From assembly GCA_002314675.1 (NCBI GenBank), contig DCGZ01000022.1:22657-49457 (forward strand): a stretch of 26,801 nucleotides of DNA, in the 5' to 3' direction. Positions 1 through 7,014 of the stretch are shown piece by piece. The notes under the pieces were generated by a model. The model was not told the DNA's origin. It did not search any database and was given only the letters and a program-made list of their open reading frames with translations. This DNA comes from Fibrobacter sp. UBA1765. GTDB lineage: Bacteria; Fibrobacterota; Fibrobacteria; Fibrobacterales; Fibrobacteraceae. The position numbers and the translations under genes are program-made. The stretch's first letter is position 1. Each line of letters starts with the position of its first letter.

Positions 1-383
1 TCACTTCGCGTTGCTCGTGACGACAGGTTAAAATGCAAGAACCAGATGCAAAAAACAGAGTACAAGCATCAGGTCGCACCTTCGGTGCTTTGAGGTGTGA
101 GGTCGTTCGCTATGCTCACTTTGAGGTAATTAAGAAGCAAGAGCCAGATGCTAGATACAAGAACGCGCCCGAAATGAGCCAAACGAATTGAGTTTGCTCA
201 AATTCACTTGGCGAAGCCATGAAACTGTAACTTCCTATATCATTGTCAATTCATAATTCTGCATTCTTAATTCTTAATTCGGCTTGTAATGACCGAAAAT
301 GTTAAATAAAAAATTACGAAATTTTCCGTGCACAAAATTTCAAAAAAAGCGTTTCTATATGAAATAATTTTTGAGAGGCTTTT
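1..383. other. Non-coding region with repeats and a hairpin
   Basis: No convincing gene was found in this stretch. It holds the AGGTCG/TTTGAGGT units, low-complexity purine-rich text around 31-65 and 130-165, and an imperfect hairpin at 178-212. The hairpin arms are GCCAA 178-182 with TTGGC 208-212, GAA 185-187 with TTC 203-205, and TTGAG 188-192 with CTCAA 197-201, around a TTTG loop. The last 80 bases are very AT-rich and should contain the promoter of the gene at 384, but no clear -35/-10 pair stands out. A Shine-Dalgarno-like GAGAGG lies at 374-379. Confidence 0.5.
71..127. repeat. Tandem pair of short intergenic repeat units
   Basis: Two adjacent units (71-96 and 100-127) each start AGGTCG, contain a TTCG core and end TTTGAGGT. 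They lie in non-coding DNA with low-complexity stretches of the type caagagccagatgct. Units like this are typical dispersed intergenic repeats; no coding potential is seen. The function is unknown. Confidence 0.5.
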
Positions 384-1778
384 GTGCGCTTTTTGTATTT
401 GCTTTTTGTGTTGTTTTTGCTTTTGGCCAGTAAATTGTTTGCAGAAATTTCTGTGGAGCAGGTTTACTGGTGGTGGGACGACGGCTTGATTGAATATGGT
501 GAAGCCGATGATTTACTTTTGCTTATTGAAAGTGGCGATGAGGAAGGCGCATGTATTTATGCCGATGCGCTCGGCCTTGAAAAATGTGAACTTGCGAGGC
601 CGCGAAAAAAACAGGTCTCTTCAAAAAAGAAGACTCCGAAAATTGAAAAGAAAAATTGGGGCGGTTCTGTACGCTATCAGGAATCCAGGGATTCTAGCGA
701 TGCTCTGCTTTTGCGAAAGCTAGAAACAAAATTGCATTATGAAGCCTTTGCGTTTCGTGGAATTTTTAGTGGCGAAACCCTAGAGAATGCAACTTGGCAA
801 CTTGCCTACAGGCGTGATGGGTACGAGGCTTTGCTTGGTGAAATTCGCTATGGCGAAATTGGGATAAATTTCCCGTTGGAAGTGCGCGAAGGAACCTGGC
901 TTGCGTACGATGGTGAATTGCTAAAACTTGGCGGCGCTCTTTTTACGGATAGCGCTGTGGCGGCAAACGTTGGCGTGCATATCGGTGGAATGACGCTGGA
1001 TGCATGGACTTTTGACGATTCTAAAAATCGGGCGGTTGCCATTGAAAGTTCAAATGAAAACTTTGCAGCGGGTGTTTGGTACGCGCGTGGAATGGAATCT
1101 CCTTTATATAGGGCATCTGTTGATTTCAAGTCAGAAGGTAAATTCAAGATTTTGTGGAATGGCCTATTTTATGCGCTTGAAGATTCCATTTTGCCATACC
1201 CTTTGAAGTTGCCAGCGTCTGTTCGAAAGTCGCGCTTTTGGGCAAGTCAAACGCAAAAGTTTTTGTATAGCGATTATGGCGTTGCCCTTGTGGAGCGATT
1301 GCAGATACCTTTAGATACTGGCAGGGCGTTGCCCTATGTGTCGGCAACTATTCAAAAGTCGAAAGGCTTATTTAGAATGCTTGCTGGCGTCGCATGCCGT
1401 GATGCAGGCGAAGGTTGCGGGCGACCGCAGTTTCGTGCGGAACCTGGCTTTGCGTATGGAGGGGCGTTGTTCTATTCGAAGCTTCGTTTGCAAGGGGAGT
1501 CCTTTAATGACTTGGAACATTCGCCGCGCGTTGCTGTAGGAGTAAAGTACACGCTGAAACAGGACTTTGGAGATTTCCAAAAAGGCTCTACGTTTTTTAG
1601 GAGTGAATTTGTTGTGCCCGAGCGAGGTGCAACTGAAAGATCTCCGTACAAGTTCAATGAAGACGCTGGTATCAGTTTGAAAAATATTTCTGCATCGATT
1701 CGGCTTGTGTTTATAAAGCGGCCTGAAGAAAGTTTTAAGGCGGAACGTGCCGGAATTACTGCAGAAATGAAGTTTTAA
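384..1778 (+). CDS. Putative outer-membrane beta-barrel protein
   Basis: I do not recognise a named family. The start is GTG at 384, preceded by GAGAGG about 5 bases upstream. Residues 1-20 are a classic signal peptide (hydrophobic core, cleavage likely after LFA). Residues 21-70 form an acidic, helical segment (EADDLLLLIE...). Then comes a Lys-rich linker (about 72-90). From about residue 92 the chain alternates short aromatic/hydrophobic strands with turns (for example LHYEAFAFRGIFSG, FRMLAGVACR), ending AEMKF. A terminal phenylalanine after alternating residues is a hallmark of outer-membrane barrels inserted by the BAM machinery. A channel or structural envelope role is an inference. The gene is alone, with the toxin-antitoxin operon starting 60 bases downstream. 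Confidence 0.6.
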   Translation: MRFLYLLFVLFLLLASKLFAEISVEQVYWWWDDGLIEYGEADDLLLLIESGDEEGACIYADALGLEKCELARPRKKQVSSKKKTPKIEKKNWGGSVRYQESRDSSDALLLRKLETKLHYEAFAFRGIFSGETLENATWQLAYRRDGYEALLGEIRYGEIGINFPLEVREGTWLAYDGELLKLGGALFTDSAVAANVGVHIGGMTLDAWTFDDSKNRAVAIESSNENFAAGVWYARGMESPLYRASVDFKSEGKFKILWNGLFYALEDSILPYPLKLPASVRKSRFWASQTQKFLYSDYGVALVERLQIPLDTGRALPYVSATIQKSKGLFRMLAGVACRDAGEGCGRPQFRAEPGFAYGGALFYSKLRLQGESFNDLEHSPRVAVGVKYTLKQDFGDFQKGSTFFRSEFVVPERGATERSPYKFNEDAGISLKNISASIRLVFIKRPEESFKAERAGITAEMKF

Positions 1779-1783
1779 AAAAA

Positions 1784-1814
1784 AAAAGTAATCAAAAATT
1801 CGCAAAAGTAATCA
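1784..1814 (+). promoter_or_regulatory. Direct repeats upstream of the toxin gene, candidate operator
   Basis: Two copies of AAAAGTAATCA (1784-1794 and 1804-1814) are spaced 20 bases apart, about two helical turns, directly before the toxin-antitoxin operon. HigA/Xre antitoxins usually bind repeats at their own promoter, so this is a plausible autoregulatory site. Downstream lie TATATT (1833-1838) and a perfect TATAAT (1842-1847). The latter overlaps the first ATG of the toxin, so the in-frame ATG at 1854 is an alternative start. Confidence 0.4.
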
Positions 1815-1838
1815 TTTTGTTAAAAAAAGAGTTATATT

Positions 1839-2114
1839 ATGTATAATGTGGTAATGTCGAAATCAGCTGTGAAGTCTGTGCGAAATATGCCAAAACAGCA
1901 GCAGAGAAAACTTCATAAGTTAATAAAGGATATAAGGGATGGTGGCCCTGTTAGACTAAATTGGCCTAATTATGGAGTGCTTAAAGGGCTGGATATTTAT
2001 CATTGTCACTTGTCACACAAGTGGGTGGCATGCTGGGTTGAAACAGAAAAAGGAATTACAGTGGAGGTTACTTATGTTGGCAGTCGTGGAAGTGCCCCGT
2101 ACGCGAAACACTAA
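1839..2114 (+). CDS. RelE/HigB-family toxin (type II TA)
   Basis: A 91-residue basic protein of the RelE/HigB mRNA-interferase superfamily. Family members cut mRNA on the ribosome until bound by the cognate antitoxin. The visible signature is the C-terminal half: WPNYGVLKG, then YHCHLSHKWVACWV, then EVTYVGSRGSAPY. This matches the HigB-like subfamily whose toxin gene comes first. The N-terminal half is Lys/Arg-rich and helical (KSVRNMPKQQQRKLHKLIKDI). The ATG at 1839 has only a weak AAAGAG Shine-Dalgarno, and a TATAAT box overlaps it, so translation may begin at the ATG at 1854. The 3' end overlaps the antitoxin gene by 41 bases. It could be inactive; no catalytic residue assignment was attempted. 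Confidence 0.8.
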   Translation: MYNVVMSKSAVKSVRNMPKQQQRKLHKLIKDIRDGGPVRLNWPNYGVLKGLDIYHCHLSHKWVACWVETEKGITVEVTYVGSRGSAPYAKH

Positions 2115-2496
2115 GGAAGTAAGTTTTAAGGTAGAAGGCTACGCCATACCCGATTGGTTTGTATCCTTGATAAAAAATGCGTTCCCCTCCGCTGTTATCA
2201 AGGGGGACGTTCCGCGTGATGATTCTTGGGAAGAAGGCGATGATGAACTCGTAAACGTCTTTGAAACAGATTGGTATAAGGAAATGGAAGCGGAAAGTAC
2301 TCCAGGCAAGTCCTTGAAAATCATGCGCAATGCCGCCCGCTTGACTCAGGATCAGCTTTCTAAAAAGACGGGCATCCCGAAGCAGAATATTTCTGCAATG
2401 GAACGCGATATGCGTCCGATTAGCTTGCGCTCTGCACAGAAGTTTGCCAAGGCCATTGGAACTTCCTATACTATGTTCTATAAGGATAAAAAATGA
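2074..2496 (+). CDS. HigA-like antitoxin with Xre helix-turn-helix
   Basis: A 140-residue protein whose C-terminal half (about residues 75-135) is a Cro/C1 HTH: SLKIMRNAARLTQDQLSKKT, then GIPKQNISAMERDMRPISLRSAQKFAKAIG. The open frame runs further upstream, but the ATG at 2074 is preferred because GGAGG (2063-2067) lies 6 bases before it. The acidic N-terminal half (DVPRDDSWEEGDDELVNVFETDWY) probably wraps and neutralises the basic toxin. Toxin first and antitoxin second with overlapping frames is the HigBA order. The antitoxin should repress the operon through the direct repeats at 1784-1814. Its stop overlaps the coaE start (ATGA), so antitoxin and coaE are translationally coupled. Confidence 0.8.
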   Translation: MLAVVEVPRTRNTKEVSFKVEGYAIPDWFVSLIKNAFPSAVIKGDVPRDDSWEEGDDELVNVFETDWYKEMEAESTPGKSLKIMRNAARLTQDQLSKKTGIPKQNISAMERDMRPISLRSAQKFAKAIGTSYTMFYKDKK

Positions 2497-3068
2497 AACG
2501 CATTGGTATTACAGGTTCTATTGGCGCTGGCAAAAGTACGGTGGGTGAGTGGCTTCGCGAGCAGGGCTTTGCCGTTCTAGATTGCGATGCCGAAGTGCAC
2601 AGGCTTTATGCAAGTAACGAAAGTTTGCGCGGCGAACTTGCTAAAAAATTTGGCAAGTCCGTGCTTACTGCAGATGGCGTTTCGCGAGAGTACCTTGCAG
2701 ACATTATCTTTAAGGATTCCGAAAAACGCAGTTTGCTGGAATCGATTGTTTACCCGTACCTAGAAAAGTCGATTGAAAACTTTTTTGCCACTTCAGCTTC
2801 GGCAAACGACAGTAGGGCTTTTATCGAGGCCGCGCTCCTTTTCAAGGTTCCGGACACGCTTGCAAAGCTTGAAGAAGTGTGGAATGTTGATGCTTCTGAA
2901 GATGTTCGCCTGGAACGGCTGGTAAAACGCGGCTTGAACCGTGAAGATGCTAAGCGCCGTATAGAACTGCAAAAACAGAATCCTGCCTTGAAGCATTCGC
3001 GCATTGTGAATATCGACAATTCGCGGACGGAAGCGGAATTGCAGGAAACTTTGAGAACGTTTCTATAA
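2493..3068 (+). CDS. coaE: Dephospho-CoA kinase
   Basis: Catalyses the last step of coenzyme A synthesis, ATP-dependent 3'-phosphorylation of dephospho-CoA, in the cytoplasm. The 191-residue length fits the family. The P-loop GSIGAGKS is at residues 8-15. The LDCDAEVHRLY motif (about 29-39) matches the family's substrate-binding DAD/H region. The lid region carries R-rich RLVKRGLNREDAKRRI, and the tail IVNIDNSRTEAEL matches the conserved D-N-S/G near the C-terminus. The start ATG overlaps the antitoxin stop by four bases (ATGA). This makes an essential housekeeping gene the third gene of a toxin-antitoxin operon. A strong terminator follows at 3098-3130. Confidence 0.93.
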   Translation: MKRIGITGSIGAGKSTVGEWLREQGFAVLDCDAEVHRLYASNESLRGELAKKFGKSVLTADGVSREYLADIIFKDSEKRSLLESIVYPYLEKSIENFFATSASANDSRAFIEAALLFKVPDTLAKLEEVWNVDASEDVRLERLVKRGLNREDAKRRIELQKQNPALKHSRIVNIDNSRTEAELQETLRTFL

Positions 3069-3097
3069 TTACCCTAAATGTTATTTATATATTCCCG

Positions 3098-3130
3098 AAA
3101 GCCTCTTTTCCTGTGAAAAGTGGCTTTTTT
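3098..3130 (+). terminator. Rho-independent terminator after coaE
   Basis: AAAGCC (3098-3103) and CTTTTC (3105-3110) pair with GAAAAG (3115-3120) and GGCTTT (3122-3127). The loop is CTGT, with a T-T mismatch between the two helices, followed by a T-run to 3130. Confidence 0.85.
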
Positions 3131-3220
3131 GTTGCAAAAATGCCGTTTTATGAGAAAAATAATCCGATTTGGAATAATCCTTGTTGACTTTTTTTTACAA
3201 ATAGAACTTATATTCCCATG

Positions 3221-3249
3221 TTGACAAGATGCTTTGTTAAATATAAATT
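3221..3249 (+). promoter_or_regulatory. Probable sigma-70-type promoter of the pectate lyase
   Basis: TTGACA at 3221-3226 and TAAATT at 3244-3249 are separated by 17 bases. The predicted transcript starts near 3256, which leaves a leader of about 43 bases before the ATG at 3299. A second possible -35, TTGACT, lies at 3184-3189 with an AT-rich box near 3207-3214. The promoter's position argues against a coding start at 3218. Confidence 0.6.
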
Positions 3250-3298
3250 TGAGAAAAAATTTGAGAACAATAAAGTGTTTCAAAGGGATTGGGTAAAT

Positions 3299-5869
3299 AT
3301 GAAAAAGACAATGCTTTCTAAAGTGGCATTCTTCGGTCTCGCTCTTGCATCTGCAGCATCTGCAGCGGTAACGGTTAATACGGCTGAAGGCTGGTTGGAA
3401 TCTGCCTTTATTGAATGGGCTCCGGTAAGTGGCGCCAAGAGCTATACTGTTTATGCAGACGGTAAGGCTATTGACAAGCAGTTGATTCGCAGTTATGGTA
3501 GCTATATGCGTGCCGATGTTGTTGGCCTTAAGGCAGGTTCACATACCTTGAAGGTTGAATCTGATAATGGTCAAGCTTCTGATACCAAGACTGTTACTGT
3601 TAAGGCTCATGATCGTGCTGGCTTTGCCTTTGTAGATACAAAGAACCATGTTCCTGGTGCCTACAATATGGATGGTACCTTAAAGAATGGCGCAGTAGTT
3701 CTTTATATTTCTGAAAATACCAAGAACACTGTTACTATGGACGTGGTAACAAGCAGCAAGGGCACGTCTACAACTTGCAAGAGCTTCCAGGGTATTCTTA
3801 ACTGCATGAAGAAGGGCTACGAAACACGCCCGGTAGACTTCCGTTTTATTGGTAACGTTACAGATTCCGATTCCCTTGTGCAAGGCGATATGCTCATTGA
3901 CCTTGGTTCTTCTGAAAAGTCTTTTGTGACTGTTGAAGGTATTGGTACAGATGCTGTTGCAAATGGCTGGGGTATTCGCATTAAGAATGCCCAGAACATT
4001 GAGGTTCGTAACATGGGTATTATGAACGTGAACAGTGGTGAAGGCGATAACATTGGCCTTCAGCAGAATGACCAGTATGTTTGGGTTCATAACAACGACT
4101 TTTTCTATGGCGATGCCGGTTCTGATAAGGACCAGGTAAAGGGCGATGGCGCTCTTGACTGCAAGCTTTCTACTTACATTACTTTTAGCTACAACCATTT
4201 CTGGGATAACGGTAAGTCTAACTTGCTGGGCCTTAAGGGCGAATCTACAGATGGTTACTTTATTACCTATCATCATAACTGGTATGACCATTCCGATAGC
4301 CGTCACCCGCGTATCCGTTTTTATAGCGCACACGTTTATAACAACTACTACGATGGTAACGCCAAGTATGGTATCGGTTCTACTTTAGGTTCTTCTGTTT
4401 TTGCTGAAGCAAACTACTTCCGTAACTGCAAATACCCGATGCTCACTTCTATGCAGGGCAGCGATGTTTACGCTGGTACAACTAAGCGCGATCCGGCAAA
4501 TTACGGTACGTTCAGCAAGGAAGCTGGTGGCTCAATCAAGGCTTTCAACAACTACATTGAAGGCGGTACCTTTATTCCTTATGGCGCAAGCAAGTACATT
4601 CTGAAAGGTGTTGAAACTGCAATTGGCGCAATTGATTCCAAGAAGGATTTCGACGCTTACGTTGTAACAAGCCGTGATCAAAAAATGCCTGCAGAAGTTA
4701 CTTCTTATGATGGCGCAAACGTACATAACAATTTTGATTTGAATTTGCCTTATTCTTATAATGTTGATGAACCTGCTGCAGCAAAAACAAATGTTATGAC
4801 TTATGCAGGCCGCGTTAAGGGTGGTGATTTTAAGTGGACGTTCAATAACGCTGTCGATGATGAAAAGTATGCTGTTGATGAAAAGTTGAAGGCTTCTCTC
4901 GTTGCCTATACAGGTTCCTTGAAGAGTATTCAGGGTGATGGCGATATTAAGCCGGTTATTCCTTCTAGCAGCTCTGTTGCAAGTTCTTCCAGTGTTTCCT
5001 CCAGTTCTTCTAAACCAGTAAGTTCTTCCAGTGTTTCTTCTAGTTCTTCTAAGCCTGTTTCTTCCAGCAGTGTAAGCAGCTCTAGCTCTAAGCCGGCAAG
5101 TTCTTCTAGTGTTGCTTCTAGCTCTAGCCGTGGTGAAAACGAAGATGTTGTTGACGAAGGCGAAACAACAATTGCAATTTCTGAAAGCATCGTTCACAAC
5201 TTTACCGAAGATGCAGCAAGCAGTGACTACTTTGAATTTGTCGGTAGCCTTTCTGATTCCAAGGGCTCTGTTATTTACAAAAACGAAGAACTTACTCGTT
5301 GCCTTAAGATGGAATCCGCAACACAGATTTCCTTTACTCTTGCAAAGTCTGCAAAGGTAACGCTTGTGTTCAATAGCGATTTCGTGAAGGGAGTAAAGAT
5401 TGATGGCGCAAAGGTTACCGCAGCAAGTGGCATTGTAGAAGTTGACCTTGCCGCTGGTGCTCATACCATTACAAAGGGCGATGTTGCAAATCTTTATTTG
5501 ATTGCAGTTGAAATTTCTGGTAAAACTCCAGAAAGTTCCAGCTCTGCGAAGGATCCTGAATCTTCTAGCTCCAGTGAAACTCCGGCAAGTTCCAGCAGCG
5601 AAAAGAACCCTGAATCCTCCAGCTCTAAGGACGATGAAAACGCAATCTTTGCTCAGGGCTTTGCTCCGAATGCACTTCTTCTTGATGCTGGGCGCTTGAC
5701 GGTGAATGTCGAAGGCTTGCAGCGCGTGGTTATTATGGGCATGACTGGCAAGGTTGTGTATGCCGGTAGCGCAAACTCCGTGAACATGAATGCATTCCCG
5801 AAGGGTATGTACATTGTGCAAGTCAAGGCCAGTGCCGGAATGCTCCAAAAGCGAATCTTGAACAAGTAA
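3299..5869 (+). CDS. Secreted modular pectate lyase (PL1)
   Basis: An extracellular enzyme cleaving polygalacturonate by beta-elimination. The start is taken at 3299 (after GGGATTGGG), giving 856 residues; an upstream in-frame ATG at 3218 overlaps the promoter. Residues 1-23 are a signal peptide. Residues 24-103 form a fibronectin-III-like domain. Residues about 108-430 are a parallel beta-helix of family PL1, with VWVHNNDFF (261-269, the WIDH-type motif), DCKLSTYITFSYNHFWDN (287-304) and the catalytic-arginine region SRHPRIRFYS (334-343). A poly-Ser linker with repeats of SSSVSSSSSKP follows (about 556-610). Next is a beta-sandwich carbohydrate-binding-like domain (about 625-740), a second Ser-rich linker, and a C-terminal 70-residue domain (VVIMGMTGKVVYAG...GMYIVQVKA) resembling type IX secretion sorting domains. 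Its exact substrate is not decidable here. Confidence 0.9.
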   Translation: MKKTMLSKVAFFGLALASAASAAVTVNTAEGWLESAFIEWAPVSGAKSYTVYADGKAIDKQLIRSYGSYMRADVVGLKAGSHTLKVESDNGQASDTKTVTVKAHDRAGFAFVDTKNHVPGAYNMDGTLKNGAVVLYISENTKNTVTMDVVTSSKGTSTTCKSFQGILNCMKKGYETRPVDFRFIGNVTDSDSLVQGDMLIDLGSSEKSFVTVEGIGTDAVANGWGIRIKNAQNIEVRNMGIMNVNSGEGDNIGLQQNDQYVWVHNNDFFYGDAGSDKDQVKGDGALDCKLSTYITFSYNHFWDNGKSNLLGLKGESTDGYFITYHHNWYDHSDSRHPRIRFYSAHVYNNYYDGNAKYGIGSTLGSSVFAEANYFRNCKYPMLTSMQGSDVYAGTTKRDPANYGTFSKEAGGSIKAFNNYIEGGTFIPYGASKYILKGVETAIGAIDSKKDFDAYVVTSRDQKMPAEVTSYDGANVHNNFDLNLPYSYNVDEPAAAKTNVMTYAGRVKGGDFKWTFNNAVDDEKYAVDEKLKASLVAYTGSLKSIQGDGDIKPVIPSSSSVASSSSVSSSSSKPVSSSSVSSSSSKPVSSSSVSSSSSKPASSSSVASSSSRGENEDVVDEGETTIAISESIVHNFTEDAASSDYFEFVGSLSDSKGSVIYKNEELTRCLKMESATQISFTLAKSAKVTLVFNSDFVKGVKIDGAKVTAASGIVEVDLAAGAHTITKGDVANLYLIAVEISGKTPESSSSAKDPESSSSSETPASSSSEKNPESSSSKDDENAIFAQGFAPNALLLDAGRLTVNVEGLQRVVIMGMTGKVVYAGSANSVNMNAFPKGMYIVQVKASAGMLQKRILNK

Positions 5870-5880
5870 TCATATTCCTC

Positions 5881-5915
5881 AAAACAAGGGACGCTTCGCT
5901 TGCGGGGCGCCCTTT
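5881..5915 (+). terminator. Possible stem-loop terminator after the pectate lyase
   Basis: AGGGACGC and GGCGCCCT can pair with a bulged A around a loop of about 10 bases, shortly after the stop codon. There is no good T-run (TTTGG only), so termination is uncertain; it may be another dispersed repeat. Confidence 0.3.
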
Positions 5916-5974
5916 GGCGTGAGGAAACGGAATACAGGAGTCAGTGACAGGAATCAGAAATTGTAACTTGCCCA

Positions 5975-6067
5975 TGTCATGGCGAGCAAGGCGTGGCCAT
6001 CCAGAAACATTGAAATTTTGATATTCTAGATTGGATTGCCACGGACCTAAAGGTCCTCGCAATGACA
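5975..6067. repeat. MITE-like palindromic intergenic repeat
   Basis: A 93-base element with near-perfect 12-base inverted ends: TGTCATGGCGAG (5975-5986) and CTCGCAATGACA (6056-6067), with one mismatch when paired. Inside, CGTGGCCATCCAG is again complementary to TTGGATTGCCACG with two mismatches, so the whole element is one imperfect palindrome. The GTCATTGCGAG...CTCGCAATGAC type is a widespread non-autonomous bacterial repeat. A half-unit of the same type is at 26674-26708. Confidence 0.7.
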
Positions 6068-6177
6068 TTTCATTATTAATTGACTAGCACCTACACCCTG
6101 CACCCTACACCCTGCATCCTAAAACACTGAAAACTAACATCATCTTGCATCTTGCTCTTGTGTCTTGCATCTAAATT

Positions 6178-7014
6178 ATGAAATACGGAATTAACATATA
6201 TCAGTTCACCCACTTTCGAAAGTACTTGGAAGAATACCAGGCTGCGCGCATGCTTGAAGAACCTTCCTTTACTCGCGTTGAAGTGTGCAACCTGCTTGGG
6301 CTCCCGAAGACTCGCAGCTATTTTGCCGATGTGCTCCGTGGCAAAAAGGTTTCGAAGCGCATGGCCGAAAAGTTCGAACAGATTTTGGAACTTGATGATG
6401 CTGAATGCAAGTATTTCGAGGCGATGGTTGCTTTTGACCAGGCAAAGACCCTGGCAGAGCGTTCCGAGGCGTTTGATGCCTTGATGAAAATTCACCCGAA
6501 TCCGCAAATGGTTTTGGATACGGATGCGTATTCCTATTACAAGCATTGGTACAACAGCGCCATGTTTGCGCTCCTCGACGTGATGGACGTTGCCGATGAC
6601 TTGAGTGCGGTTCAAAAACGCCTTGTGCCGCATGTGGCCCTTGGCAAACTCGAAGAATCCATAAAGCTCCTGGAACGCCTGAACTTGATTCGTAAAAATG
6701 AGCAGGGCTTTTGGAAGCCGACGCAGGAATCCATTTCGAGCGGTCCGTACAACAATTCCGAATTGATTCGTGAATACCAGCTGCAGAGTTTTGAACTTTC
6801 AAAACAGGCGATTCTTTCGCCATCCAAGAATCCGCACGTGATGTCTACCATGGTCTTTAGCGTTTCTAACGAGGCCTACAAGGAACTTGAAGCGGAACTT
6901 CAAAAGTTCAAGGCCGCCGCCCGCCGCATTATTACAAACGACAAGAACAAGGCAAACGCTGTTTACCAAATGAACTTACATTTGTTCTCCAACTTGGAAC
7001 CGGAGGATGTATGA
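6178..7014 (+). CDS. TIGR02147 family protein, putative regulator
   Basis: A 278-residue protein of the TIGR02147/DUF4423-type family, best known as a large paralogous family in Fibrobacter. Visible features are the N-terminal NIYQFTHFRKYLEEY motif (about 6-20) and a region resembling a DNA-binding HTH (about 29-65, VEVCNLLGLPKTRSYFADVL). Then come a helical middle (YYKHWYNSAMFALLD) and a winged-helix-like segment (VALGKLEESIKLLERLNLI, then GFWKPT). The C-terminus SVSNEAYKELEAELQKFKAA is typical. No Shine-Dalgarno precedes the ATG, which sits directly after TAAATT. Its stop overlaps the next start (ATGA), coupling it to a lipoprotein, exactly as at 13950-15958. A transcription-factor role is an inference. 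Confidence 0.8.
   Translation: MKYGINIYQFTHFRKYLEEYQAARMLEEPSFTRVEVCNLLGLPKTRSYFADVLRGKKVSKRMAEKFEQILELDDAECKYFEAMVAFDQAKTLAERSEAFDALMKIHPNPQMVLDTDAYSYYKHWYNSAMFALLDVMDVADDLSAVQKRLVPHVALGKLEESIKLLERLNLIRKNEQGFWKPTQESISSGPYNNSELIREYQLQSFELSKQAILSPSKNPHVMSTMVFSVSNEAYKELEAELQKFKAAARRIITNDKNKANAVYQMNLHLFSNLEPEDV

Larger units (their letters stand above)
5870..6177. other. Gene-free stretch with repeats
   Basis: No gene is seen here. Beyond the stem-loop at 5881-5915 and the palindromic element at 5975-6067, it holds low-complexity text. At 6087-6120 is a run of the type cacctacaccctgcaccct. At 6141-6171 is a run of the type catcttgcatcttg. The 14-mer at 6141-6154 recurs as an exact reverse complement at 7028-7041, inside the lipoprotein gene downstream. 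Confidence 0.5.

Noticed and set aside
3218..3298. Upstream ATG start for the pectate lyase
   Set aside because: This ATG overlaps the probable promoter (TTGACA at 3221) and would put 27 charged residues before a standard signal peptide.
4532..5848. Long minus-strand open frame (438 codons) opposite the pectate lyase
   Set aside because: It is a mirror of the lyase coding frame: Cys/Asn/His/Arg-rich composition, no domain, no Shine-Dalgarno, and antisense to well-supported PL1 motifs and poly-Ser linkers.
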